NCBI GenBank assembly: GCA_937907605.1
Contig: CALCYI010000020.1
Coordinates: 1-64,000, forward strand
From: an uncultured Clostridia bacterium
Lineage (GTDB): Bacteria > Bacillota > Clostridia > Oscillospirales > Acutalibacteraceae
Direction of reading: 5' to 3'
Length of the DNA stretch: 64,000 nt
Part shown: positions 36,116-45,118 of the stretch, one piece after another
How the letters are laid out: every line of letters begins with the position of its first letter
How positions within the stretch are numbered: the first letter of the stretch is position 1
Translations under genes and position numbers: made by a program
The notes under the pieces: model-generated
What the model saw: the letters and a program-made list of their open reading frames with translations, nothing else
Databases searched by the model: none
Told to the model about the DNA's origin: nothing

Positions 36116-37068
36116 TGAAAAAAATAAGTATCATTATCCCTGTTTATAATGTTGAGTCTTATCTCAAAAGATGTCTTGACAGTATAATTGCTCAAAGCTA
36201 TCGCGATTTTGAGGTGCTCCTGATCGATGATGGCTCAAATGACAGCTCACCGCAGATATGCGATGAATATGCGTTAAAAGACGAAAGGATTCATGTTATT
36301 CACAAGGAAAACGGTGGCGTTTCGTCTGCAAGAAATGCAGGCTTGAACCTGGCAAACGGTCAATATATTGCTTTTGTTGACAGTGACGATTATATAGAGG
36401 CAGACTACCTTGAATCTTTATTGAAGCCTTTTACGGAACAAAGTATACAGCTTTCTGTCTGCGGCTATTTCTTCCATTCTGAAATTTGTGCACCAAAATG
36501 CATGACGCTTGAGGGCAACTCGATGCATTATTTATTATTCAACTGCGTTGAGTATCCGTATATTGAAGGTTATCTTTGGAATAAGCTGTACCTTTCTTCG
36601 ATTATTAGAGAAAATCACCTGCAATTTAATGAGAAATACAGAATGTGTGAGGATACGCTTTTCAATTTTGAATACTTTCAATATGTCAAAAATGCCTATG
36701 TTGTTAATGAACCCCTGTATCACTATATCGTTCGGGAAAATTCTGCTATGAAAAAAAAGCCTGAGAGTAATGAGCTGGCTATGAAGGAGCTTATTGATTA
36801 CTTTATCGGTTGCACCGAGGATACAAGAACACTGAATGCGCTAATAGGTTGGGCGTTTAAGTATTGGATAAGAATAATCGATATTTCATATTATCACAAT
36901 GACATTAGCGAATATAGGAACGTAAGAGTATTAATAAAAAAGTATCGCAAATCTTTATTGAAGAACAATGATTTGACGCGGGTAGAAAAGCTCTTTGTAT
37001 TATTGCTCAATTATTGTCCGTATATTTATACTTTGTACAAGTCTCGAAAAATGAAAAGCTCAAAATAA
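36112..37068 (+). CDS. GT2 glycosyltransferase
   Basis: Last of the GT2 run, with SIIIPVYNVESYLKRCLDS, IDDGSNDSSP and DSDD. It is the most divergent of the run in its donor domain. Length 318. It starts at an ATGA overlap and is followed by the flippase gene. Confidence 0.92.
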   Translation: MMKKISIIIPVYNVESYLKRCLDSIIAQSYRDFEVLLIDDGSNDSSPQICDEYALKDERIHVIHKENGGVSSARNAGLNLANGQYIAFVDSDDYIEADYLESLLKPFTEQSIQLSVCGYFFHSEICAPKCMTLEGNSMHYLLFNCVEYPYIEGYLWNKLYLSSIIRENHLQFNEKYRMCEDTLFNFEYFQYVKNAYVVNEPLYHYIVRENSAMKKKPESNELAMKELIDYFIGCTEDTRTLNALIGWAFKYWIRIIDISYYHNDISEYRNVRVLIKKYRKSLLKNNDLTRVEKLFVLLLNYCPYIYTLYKSRKMKSSK

Positions 37069-37089
37069 GCTTAAATGAGGTATTGATCC

Positions 37090-38652
37090 GTGATTAGTGA
37101 ATCAAGTGAAAGAAAAATAGGAACGATACTGTCCTATGCGTCAATCGGCGTGGGTATTATAGTAAGTTTACTATATACTCCATATATGTTGAAAACTGTT
37201 GGAAAGGCAGAATTCGGTTTATATAATACCCTTGTGTCAATGATTGGTATGATTTCAATGATTGAATTGGGTTTTACAAGTTCCTATATAAAGTTTTATG
37301 CTAAGTATGAGCATGATCACGATGAGAAAGCGCTTGCAACGTTTAATTCGTTGTTTACCATAATATTTCTCATTATCGGTTTAATATCTTTGTGTATTGG
37401 CGTGTTTTTTACCTTCCACCTTGACTTAGTTTATAAAAACGGTCTTACCAGCAGGGAGTATGACGAAGCAAAAACGATGCTGCTGTTGATGACCATATCG
37501 CTTGCACTTGGTTTTATAACAACTGTTTTTACCAGTTTTATTTCGGCTAAAGAAAAATTTATCTTTTTAAAATCCTTTGGCTTGGCAACCTCTGTGCTAA
37601 CAGTTGCATTAAACATAATCTGTTTAATGGGCGGGCATGGTGTTGTTGGATTAGTTTTTATTACATTCATTGTCGGAGTTTTTTCGAAGATAGTCTATAT
37701 TCTTTATGCCTTTAAAGCAGTTAAGATACATTTTGATCTGAATTTAAAAAACATAAAATTATCGTTGTTAAAAGAAATTCTATCATTTTCAGGTCTTATT
37801 GCAATTAATATATTTGTTGATAAAATAAATTCAAGTATAGATTCGGTTTTACTCGGCAGGTTTTGCGGAACAGCAGTGGTAGGAGTATATGCAGTTGGTA
37901 TGAGCATTAGCAATATGAATACTAACTTTTCTACTGCAATATCCGGAATATTTACACCGCGTGTACACAAGCTGGTTAATGAGTATAAAATGGATTCGAT
38001 TGAACAAAGACAATCCCTTACAAGCTTTTTTACCAGAATCGGCAGAGTTCAGTTTATTCTAATGGCGTTAATTGCCTCTGGATATGTTTTTTTTGGAAAA
38101 CGCTTTATATATTTATGGGCGGGACCCGGCTATGATGAATCCTATTACGTTGCGTTGATGCTGATTGTACCCAACATTGTTCCTCTTATTCAAAATGTCG
38201 GTATTGAGATTCAAAGGGCGGAAAGCAGGCATCATTACCGCTCGTATATTTACGGAGTAATGGCTGTTATAAACTTGGTTCTTACGATTTTCTTATGTCA
38301 AAGATGGGGTGCCATAGGTGCTGCATTTGGTACCTTCCTTTCAATACTTATCGCAAATATTATTATTATGAATATCGTTTATCATAAGAAAATTAATATT
38401 GATATGTTCGTATTTTGGAAGAGTATCATATCACTATGTAGGGGAATAATTATTCCGATAGTAATAGGCATCCTTATTAACAAATATGCAATTAAGGATT
38501 GCGGTATATTATGGTTTGGAGTTTGGGTTATTGTTTATAGTGTCATTTATCTTGCTTCTATGTGGCTGTTCGGAATGAACGAGTATGAAAAGAACGTATT
38601 TAAGTCGTTTATCAATTCATTAAAAAATCGTGGAAAGGTAAAAGCGCGTTGA
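37090..38652 (+). CDS. Wzx-type oligosaccharide flippase
   Basis: Polytopic MOP-superfamily transporter that moves the finished lipid-linked repeat unit across the membrane. The 520-residue chain has about fourteen hydrophobic segments and starts with the usual ILSYASIGVGIIVSLLYTPYML. Start is GTG 37090 with GAGG nine bases upstream. With the EpsG-type polymerase and the priming transferase it makes the locus a Wzx/Wzy-type pathway. Confidence 0.9.
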   Translation: MISESSERKIGTILSYASIGVGIIVSLLYTPYMLKTVGKAEFGLYNTLVSMIGMISMIELGFTSSYIKFYAKYEHDHDEKALATFNSLFTIIFLIIGLISLCIGVFFTFHLDLVYKNGLTSREYDEAKTMLLLMTISLALGFITTVFTSFISAKEKFIFLKSFGLATSVLTVALNIICLMGGHGVVGLVFITFIVGVFSKIVYILYAFKAVKIHFDLNLKNIKLSLLKEILSFSGLIAINIFVDKINSSIDSVLLGRFCGTAVVGVYAVGMSISNMNTNFSTAISGIFTPRVHKLVNEYKMDSIEQRQSLTSFFTRIGRVQFILMALIASGYVFFGKRFIYLWAGPGYDESYYVALMLIVPNIVPLIQNVGIEIQRAESRHHYRSYIYGVMAVINLVLTIFLCQRWGAIGAAFGTFLSILIANIIIMNIVYHKKINIDMFVFWKSIISLCRGIIIPIVIGILINKYAIKDCGILWFGVWVIVYSVIYLASMWLFGMNEYEKNVFKSFINSLKNRGKVKAR

Positions 38653-39818
38653 GTTTGAAAGAGAGTTTTTTTCGAGTAATAGATAGCTTTTTATCAAAGT
38701 TAAACAAAAAAAAAATCATAGTTTTTCACAGCATCCCGCTTATGACCGATAATACGAAAGCTGTTTACGATGAAATGCTTAGTCGCGGTCTGAATAGAAC
38801 TTATAAATTTGTATGGTTTTGCGAAAATAATGAAAAATGCGAACCCACAGAGGAGAATACTGTTGTAATTCATAAGCACGGCTCTCTAAAAGAAAGGATT
38901 TTAAAGCTGTATTATGAGGATGTCGCTTGTGCCTTTATTGACTGTAACGGTTCTTTGAGGAAGGGCAATATACGGCATCCACAGGTAGAGTTCTATTTGA
39001 TGCACGGAAGCTCTACTAAGCGCGTGACTCACTATTATACGATGCCTGACGAGGTTGATTATACGATCAGTCTTTCTTCGTTTTTTCAAAAATATGATGC
39101 TGAAAACCTGAATTATGATGTTAATAAAGTTGTTCCCTTGGGTTATCCGCGCAGTGATTGGCTTTTTAAAAAATCTGTTAATCTTAAAAAACTGTTTCCG
39201 TCATATTCCTTCGAAAAGGTCATTTATTGGATGCCTACGTTCAGGCAGCATCGAGGGGAGGAAAGCTTAAACTTTTCCAGTATTAGTTTTCCAATTATTT
39301 ATAACAGAGAGATTGCAGAAAAGATTAATGCCTGCGCAAAGGAAAACAATGTTTTGTTAATTGCAAAGCCGCATTTTGTTCAGGATACCGGGAATATTGA
39401 AATGTATCAATTCAGCAATATGCTGTTTATTGATGATGAGTTTTTACGGTCAAATCACATTCAGAATTACGAATTGCTTGGATGCGTAGACGCTTTGCTG
39501 ACAGATTATTCATCTGTATATGTTGACTTTATGTTGTGCGATAAACCTATTGGATTATGCTGGGACGATATTGATGAATTTCGTCAAAAAGAAGGATTCC
39601 TTTTTGACATCGATGAGTTCTTCTTTGGAGGAGAAAAAATATATAATGATGATGATTTGTGCTCTTTCATAGAAAGAATCTCTGAAAACAAAGATTTATT
39701 AAAAGATGAGCGTAATCGTCTCAAGTATGAAATACATGATTACTTAGAAAATAAAAACGCGGCTCGAATTACAGACTTTATTTTAGAGCAAATAATGAAT
39801 GGCGGGAGGATAGCGTAA
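38649..39818 (+). CDS. TagB/TagF-like CDP-alcohol phosphotransferase
   Basis: Member of the CDP-glycerol glycerophosphotransferase superfamily, whose members transfer phospho-alcohols from a CDP donor to a lipid-linked glycan. The C-terminal catalytic signature LLTDYSSVYVDFML is present, as are YWMPTFRQHR and LIAKPHF. Length 389. Start is probably TTG 38649, overlapping the previous stop by 4 bases; TTG 38655 is the alternative. It lies directly before the phosphonate genes, so it is a reasonable candidate for the enzyme that attaches a CMP-activated group to the polymer. That link is inference. Confidence 0.85.
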   Translation: MSLKESFFRVIDSFLSKLNKKKIIVFHSIPLMTDNTKAVYDEMLSRGLNRTYKFVWFCENNEKCEPTEENTVVIHKHGSLKERILKLYYEDVACAFIDCNGSLRKGNIRHPQVEFYLMHGSSTKRVTHYYTMPDEVDYTISLSSFFQKYDAENLNYDVNKVVPLGYPRSDWLFKKSVNLKKLFPSYSFEKVIYWMPTFRQHRGEESLNFSSISFPIIYNREIAEKINACAKENNVLLIAKPHFVQDTGNIEMYQFSNMLFIDDEFLRSNHIQNYELLGCVDALLTDYSSVYVDFMLCDKPIGLCWDDIDEFRQKEGFLFDIDEFFFGGEKIYNDDDLCSFIERISENKDLLKDERNRLKYEIHDYLENKNAARITDFILEQIMNGGRIA

Positions 39819-40765
39819 TGAAAATTGTTTCTTTTGAAGATATAATGAATTTTAATATCGATTTTAAAGAGGCGTATAATTGGGTCGTTGAGATGTTAAA
39901 AAACAAGGAATCAGCATATCTGCCTCCGAAAATTTCTATTAAACCTGATGAAAAGCCCGGCGTTTTTTATAACGTTATGCCGTCTGTACTGCCTAAAGAA
40001 AACGCAGCAGGCGTAAAACTGGTTACACGATATCCTGACAGCAGTCCGTCTTTAAATTCGCTTCTGATCCTTTGTGATTACCAGAACGGAAAACCTGTTG
40101 CTTTAATGGACGCAAATTTCATTACTGCACTGCGCACTGCTGCAGTAGCGGTTCATTCTATTGACTTGTTTGCTCTAAAAGATTATAAAACCGTAGGATT
40201 AATCGGGCTTGGTAACGTTATGAGAGCGACCTTAAAAGTGATGGCAAGCGTTTTTCCCGATAAGGATTTGGATATTAAATTACTGAAATATAAAGACACA
40301 CATATATCCTTCCAGGAAGAGTTTCGTGATTATGAACATTTCCATTTTAATGTTGTTGATTCGTACGATGCGGTTGTATCGGATTCCGATGTTGTCATTT
40401 CAGCTGCAACTTATCTGGGAAAGGACTTATGCGATGACAGCTGCTTTAAAAAGGGCGTTACTGTAATTCCTGTACATACGCTGGGATTTACAAACTGTGA
40501 TTTGTTTTTCGATAAGGTTTTTGTTGATGATATCGGTCACGTTAAGCATTTTAAATATTTTAACTATTTCAAATCCGTTGCAGAGGTTTCTGATGTTATT
40601 AACGGAAGGGCAGAAGGCAGAACAGATGATTCGGAACGAATAATTGTATATAATATTGGTATTTCTTTACATGACATTTTCTATGCTAATAAAATATATC
40701 AGAAGTATTGCTCCGAAATTAAAGATATTGAGATGAAAACTCCTGACGCTAAGTATTGGTTTTAA
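39818..40765 (+). CDS. ornithine cyclodeaminase/mu-crystallin family protein
   Basis: NAD(P)-binding enzyme of the OCD/mu-crystallin family. The family segment LMDANFITALRTAAVA and the Rossmann motif GLIGLGNVMRA are clear. Members include ornithine cyclodeaminase, alanine dehydrogenase, ketimine reductase and SbnB-like amino-acid synthases, so the reaction is open. Length 315. The ATG overlaps the previous stop (TAATG) and GGGAGG lies upstream. It sits between the TagB-like and transaminase genes, which suggests a small amino-acid or imine substrate. Confidence 0.83.
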   Translation: MKIVSFEDIMNFNIDFKEAYNWVVEMLKNKESAYLPPKISIKPDEKPGVFYNVMPSVLPKENAAGVKLVTRYPDSSPSLNSLLILCDYQNGKPVALMDANFITALRTAAVAVHSIDLFALKDYKTVGLIGLGNVMRATLKVMASVFPDKDLDIKLLKYKDTHISFQEEFRDYEHFHFNVVDSYDAVVSDSDVVISAATYLGKDLCDDSCFKKGVTVIPVHTLGFTNCDLFFDKVFVDDIGHVKHFKYFNYFKSVAEVSDVINGRAEGRTDDSERIIVYNIGISLHDIFYANKIYQKYCSEIKDIEMKTPDAKYWF

Positions 40766-40786
40766 AAGAAGAAAGTGAGGATTTTT

Positions 40787-41920
40787 ATGAATATAAAAAG
40801 AAATATACTTTTGAATCCGGGACCTTCCACTACTACGGATACCGTGAAACTCGCTCAGGTTGTTCCTGATATTTGCCCTAGGGAAAGAGAATTTGCAGAT
40901 ATGATGGCAGGGCTGAGGGCAGATTTGCTGAAAATTGTGCATGCAGACCCAAAGAAGTATACGTCTGTTTTATTCTGCGGTTCAGGAACTATCAATATGG
41001 ATATATGTCTTAATTCCTTGCTTCCTGAGAATAAGAAAATACTGATTATTAATAATGGCGCGTATAGCTCTCGTGCGGCAGAGATTTGTGAATACTACGG
41101 TTTGCCGTATATAAATTTGAAATTTTCAGAGGTGGAGCTTCCTGATTTTAATACGATTGAAAACGTAATGAAGGAAAATCCTGACATTACTCTTGTTTAT
41201 ACAACTCATAACGAAACCGGAACCGGAATATGTAATCCTATTCGTGAAATAGGTGCATTAGTTCATAAATATAATTCTGTTTTCGTTGTTGATACTACTT
41301 CAACATTGGCTATGCTGCCGATTGATATGGAAAAGGATAATCTTGATTTTTGTATGGCTTCTGCTCAAAAAGGAATTATGAGTATGACCGGATTATCATT
41401 TATTATCGGCAACAAGGAGATTATTGAAGCGTCAAAGAATTATCCGAAGCGTTCTTATTATTGTAATCTATACTTACAGTACGACTTCTTTGAAAAAACA
41501 GGTGAAATGCATTTTACACCTCCTGTACAGACTATTTATGCAACTCGTCAAGCGCTTAATGAATATTTTGCTGAAGGGGAAATGGATAAATGGCGCAGGC
41601 ACCAACGCGTGTTTAATGCTATACATCAGGGATTGGAAGAGCTCGGCTTTAAGAACCTAATAAAAAAAGAGTGGCAAAGCGGATTGGTTGTATCAGCTAT
41701 ATATCCTAATGATAAAAACTGGGACTTTACTAAGGTTCATGACTATTGCTATGAACGAGGGTTTACGATATATCCCGGTAAGATTTCTAATACCAACACA
41801 TTTAGACTATGCGCACTTGGAGCAATAGATGAGAATGATATAAAAGACTTTTTTGTTGTCTTTAAAAATGCGCTTATAGAAAACGGTATTTCAATTCCGG
41901 TTAGTTATGAGGTGAAGTAG
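40787..41920 (+). CDS. phnW: 2-aminoethylphosphonate transaminase (PhnW-like)
   Basis: PLP enzyme that interconverts phosphonoacetaldehyde and 2-aminoethylphosphonate; beside PEP mutase it should work in the biosynthetic direction. LLNPGPSTTTDTVKLAQ at the start, Asp169 in VVDT and the PLP lysine Lys195 in SAQKGIMS match the family. ATG 40787 follows GTGAGG; an in-frame GTG at 40775 lies inside that site. Length 377. Ends one base before the PEP mutase gene. Confidence 0.9.
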   Translation: MNIKRNILLNPGPSTTTDTVKLAQVVPDICPREREFADMMAGLRADLLKIVHADPKKYTSVLFCGSGTINMDICLNSLLPENKKILIINNGAYSSRAAEICEYYGLPYINLKFSEVELPDFNTIENVMKENPDITLVYTTHNETGTGICNPIREIGALVHKYNSVFVVDTTSTLAMLPIDMEKDNLDFCMASAQKGIMSMTGLSFIIGNKEIIEASKNYPKRSYYCNLYLQYDFFEKTGEMHFTPPVQTIYATRQALNEYFAEGEMDKWRRHQRVFNAIHQGLEELGFKNLIKKEWQSGLVVSAIYPNDKNWDFTKVHDYCYERGFTIYPGKISNTNTFRLCALGAIDENDIKDFFVVFKNALIENGISIPVSYEVK

Positions 41921-43216
41921 ATGAAAACAGTTTATACATGTTTTTGTACTGATATTATTCATAAAGGACATCTTAATATTATCAATAATGCTAAGAAATA
42001 CGGAAGGGTTGTTGTCGGTGTTTTATCCGATGCTGCAATGGTATCTTATAACCGTTTTCCGACCGTTAGTTTTGAAGACCGTCTGAACCTGGTTAAAAGC
42101 ATTGAGGGTGTAGATGAAGTTATTGTCCAGAATACAGTTATGTATGACGACGTAATTGATGAAATACGTCCTGATTATGTCATTCACGGTGACAATTGGC
42201 TTGCTCCTCCGCTGAAAGCTATCCGCGACAACGTTGAACGCTGTTTAAATAAATATGGCGGAGAAATCATTGACGTCGCATATACATATGATGAATCTGT
42301 CAGACACGAGGATAAAAAAACAATTGAAAAACTCGCAATGCCTGAATTCCGCAGAAAACGATTATCCCAGCTTTTAAAAATGCGCAGAATTGTTAAGGCT
42401 TTAGAAGTTCATAGCGGCTTAACCGGGCTTATTGCTGAAAAAACAGTTGTTGAGCACGCTGGTGAGCTTGACCAGTTTGACGCAATGTGGATTAGCTCTC
42501 TGTGCGATTCAACAGCAAAAGGAAAGCCGGATATTGAACTTGTAGATATGACGTCAAGATTCAGAACAATTGATGACGTAATGGAGGTTACAACAAAGCC
42601 GATTATTTTCGACGGTGACACAGGCGGAATGATTGAGCACTTTGTTTATACTTTGCGTTCATTGGAGAGAATGGGCGTTTCCGCTATTATTATTGAAGAT
42701 AAGATAGGACTGAAGAAAAATTCACTTTTTGGCACTGAGGTTGAACAAACGCAGGATACTATAGAGCACTTTTGTCAAAAAATTGAAGCCGGAAAACGAG
42801 CTCAGTTAACCGATGATTTTATGGTTATTGCCAGAATTGAAAGTCTGATTTTGGAAAAGGGAATGGAAGACGCTTTGACAAGGGCACGTGCTTATGTTGC
42901 TGCCGGTGCAGACGGAATTATGATTCACAGCAGAAAAAAAACGCCTGATGAAATACTTGAATTCTGTGATAATTTCAGAAAGGATGATAAGGAAACTCCA
43001 ATAGTTGTAGTTCCGACATCATTTAATACAATTAAAGAAAGCGAACTGTCCGAGCGTGGTGTGAATATTGTGATTTATGCAAATCAGCTTACGCGAAGCG
43101 CCTTCCCTGCCATGCAAAAAACTGCTGAAGATATTTTGAAATATCATCGTGCATATGAGGTGGACGAACGCCTTATGCCTATTAAGGATATTATTACGTT
43201 AATTGATGAAATATAG
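41921..43216 (+). CDS. pepM: phosphoenolpyruvate mutase with N-terminal cytidylyltransferase-like domain
   Basis: Forms the carbon-phosphorus bond by turning phosphoenolpyruvate into phosphonopyruvate. Residues about 150-431 are the mutase: DGDTGG (231-236) and the diagnostic EDKIGLKKNS (259-268) are intact. Residues 1-125 look like a TagD-type cytidylyltransferase, with HKGH (14-17) and GVDEVIVQ. The usual RTxGISTT-type motif near residue 120 is replaced by YTYDESVRHED, so this domain may be altered or inactive. Length 431, against about 300 for the mutase alone. Confidence 0.92.
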   Translation: MKTVYTCFCTDIIHKGHLNIINNAKKYGRVVVGVLSDAAMVSYNRFPTVSFEDRLNLVKSIEGVDEVIVQNTVMYDDVIDEIRPDYVIHGDNWLAPPLKAIRDNVERCLNKYGGEIIDVAYTYDESVRHEDKKTIEKLAMPEFRRKRLSQLLKMRRIVKALEVHSGLTGLIAEKTVVEHAGELDQFDAMWISSLCDSTAKGKPDIELVDMTSRFRTIDDVMEVTTKPIIFDGDTGGMIEHFVYTLRSLERMGVSAIIIEDKIGLKKNSLFGTEVEQTQDTIEHFCQKIEAGKRAQLTDDFMVIARIESLILEKGMEDALTRARAYVAAGADGIMIHSRKKTPDEILEFCDNFRKDDKETPIVVVPTSFNTIKESELSERGVNIVIYANQLTRSAFPAMQKTAEDILKYHRAYEVDERLMPIKDIITLIDEI

Positions 43217-43225
43217 GATAATTTT

Positions 43226-43918
43226 ATGGAAAATGCAATAATTATGGCTTCCGGCTTAGGAACAAGGATGCGTCCGCTGACTCTCACAACGCCCAAGCCT
43301 CTAATAAAAGTTAGAGAAACGCCGATGATTGAGACGCTGATAACTACACTGCGAAAAAGGGGCGCAGAAAACATATACGTAGTTGTAGGATATTTAGCGG
43401 ACCAATTCGATTATTTAAAGAAAAAGTACGGCGTCACTATTATCTACAACGAAGATTATGAAACGGCAAATAATATTTCCTCTTTGTATTATGCGCGCGA
43501 TGTCTTAACACAGGGTGATTGTTTTATATGTGAAGCCGATTTATATATTGCGGATACCGATTTATTAAATTTACCGCTTTCATATTCAGGTTACTTTGGA
43601 GAAATGAAGGCTGGCTATTCAGATGATTGGGTTTTTGAGCTGGACGATAGCGGATATATATCAAGAGTCGGTAAGGGCGGTATTGACTGTTATAACATGG
43701 TAGGAATATCATTCTTTAAACAAAAAAACGGCAAGCTATTATCTGAACTAATAGGCAGCGCATATTACGATTTGAACAATCGTTCACTGTTTTGGGATGA
43801 TATTGTTAATCGTAATTTAAACAATCTGAAGTTACAGATATATCCCATACGTCATCAGCAGATCATAGAGATTGATACAGTAGAGGAATTAAATGCGATA
43901 AATCATGCTGTACGATAA
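43226..43918 (+). CDS. LicC/PntC-like cytidylyltransferase
   Basis: Nucleotidyltransferase with the GT-A-like signature IIMASGLGTRMRPLT and TPKPLIKV. Other landmarks are IYNEDYETANNISSLYYA and CEADLYI, as in CTP:phosphocholine cytidylyltransferases. Placed between PEP mutase and phosphonopyruvate decarboxylase, the likely substrate is 2-aminoethylphosphonate, giving CMP-AEP as PntC does in Treponema. Length 230. AGGA precedes ATG 43226. Phosphocholine is the alternative substrate, but no choline kinase or uptake gene is linked. Confidence 0.85.
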   Translation: MENAIIMASGLGTRMRPLTLTTPKPLIKVRETPMIETLITTLRKRGAENIYVVVGYLADQFDYLKKKYGVTIIYNEDYETANNISSLYYARDVLTQGDCFICEADLYIADTDLLNLPLSYSGYFGEMKAGYSDDWVFELDDSGYISRVGKGGIDCYNMVGISFFKQKNGKLLSELIGSAYYDLNNRSLFWDDIVNRNLNNLKLQIYPIRHQQIIEIDTVEELNAINHAVR

Positions 43919-43949
43919 TGTTGATAATATAAAATTATAAGGAGTTATA

Positions 43950-45068
43950 ATGAAAGTTAACGATTTTGTCCAAATTCTCGGAGCTGACTTCTTCGTTGGA
44001 GTTCCGGATTCTCAGTTAAAGCCGCTTTGCAATTATTTAATGTGCACATACGGTATTGACCCAAAACACCATATTATTTCCGCGAATGAAGGAACCTGTA
44101 CCGCTTTGGCGGCAGGTTACAATATGGCGACGGGTAAGGTTCCTGTTGTTTATATGCAGAATAGCGGCGAAGGTAATATCATTAACCCGGTTGCGTCTCT
44201 TCTGAATAAAAAAGTATATGCAATTCCTATGATATTTGTTATTGGCTGGCGAGGAGAACCCGGCGTCAAGGATGAACCTCAGCATATCTATCAGGGGGAA
44301 ATTACTCTACGTCTACTGGAAGATATGAATATTTCTTACTTTGTGCTTGATAAGGAAACCTCTGTTGAAGATTTTACAAATGTTGTATCAAATTTTAAAA
44401 CCGTTTTATCTGACGGAGAAAGCGTTGCATTTGTTGTTAAGAAAAACGCGTTATTCTTTGATGAAAACATTGATTATAACAACGAATACAGTATGACGCG
44501 TGAAGAGATTATCAAACATGTGATTAATGCTTCCGCAGATGACCCTATTATTTCAACAACAGGTAAGGCAAGCCGAGAACTCTTTGAGCTTCGCGAGGGC
44601 AAAAGTCAAGGGCATAAAAGAGACTTCTTAACAGTGGGCTCTATGGGTCACGCATCATCAATCGCTTTAGGCATAGCTTTACAAAAACCGGAAAAGAGAA
44701 TTTGGTGCATTGACGGCGACGGCGCTATGATTATGCATATGGGCGCAATGGGTATTATCGGAGCCTATAAGCCCAAAAACCTGATACATATAGTTATTAA
44801 CAACGAGGCTCATGAAACCGTTGGGGGACTTCCGACGGTATCAAAGCATATGGATATGGTATCTCTTGCGCTTTCATGCGGGTATCAGTATGCAGTTTGC
44901 GTTTCAACCTATGAAGAACTTGATGAGGTGCTGAAAAACGCAACATCAAAGAACGTTTTAAGCTTTATTGAAGTAAAATCCGCCATAGGTGCGAGAGCTT
45001 CACTTGGACGACCGACTACGACGCCGATAGAAAACAAGCTGGAATTTATGAAGTTCCTCAGTGAATAG
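43950..45068 (+). CDS. ppd: phosphonopyruvate decarboxylase
   Basis: Thiamine-diphosphate enzyme that pulls the PEP mutase equilibrium forward by making phosphonoacetaldehyde. The start region GADFFVGVPDSQLKPLCNYL, the SANEGTCTALAAGYNMATG segment and the ThDP/metal region CIDGDGAMIMHMGAMG are present. Length 372, normal. AAGGAG precedes ATG 43950. With pepM, phnW and the PntC-like gene it completes the route from PEP to CMP-activated 2-aminoethylphosphonate. Confidence 0.93.
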   Translation: MKVNDFVQILGADFFVGVPDSQLKPLCNYLMCTYGIDPKHHIISANEGTCTALAAGYNMATGKVPVVYMQNSGEGNIINPVASLLNKKVYAIPMIFVIGWRGEPGVKDEPQHIYQGEITLRLLEDMNISYFVLDKETSVEDFTNVVSNFKTVLSDGESVAFVVKKNALFFDENIDYNNEYSMTREEIIKHVINASADDPIISTTGKASRELFELREGKSQGHKRDFLTVGSMGHASSIALGIALQKPEKRIWCIDGDGAMIMHMGAMGIIGAYKPKNLIHIVINNEAHETVGGLPTVSKHMDMVSLALSCGYQYAVCVSTYEELDEVLKNATSKNVLSFIEVKSAIGARASLGRPTTTPIENKLEFMKFLSE

Positions 45069-45118
45069 CTTATATAAGTTAAGTCAGAGTTATCTTTTTA
45101 TTAACGGATGGAAATATA

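Noticed and set aside
41921..43216. PEP mutase as isocitrate lyase/methylisocitrate lyase relative
   Set aside because: The EDKIGLKKNS motif and the neighbouring decarboxylase and transaminase are specific to phosphonate synthesis.
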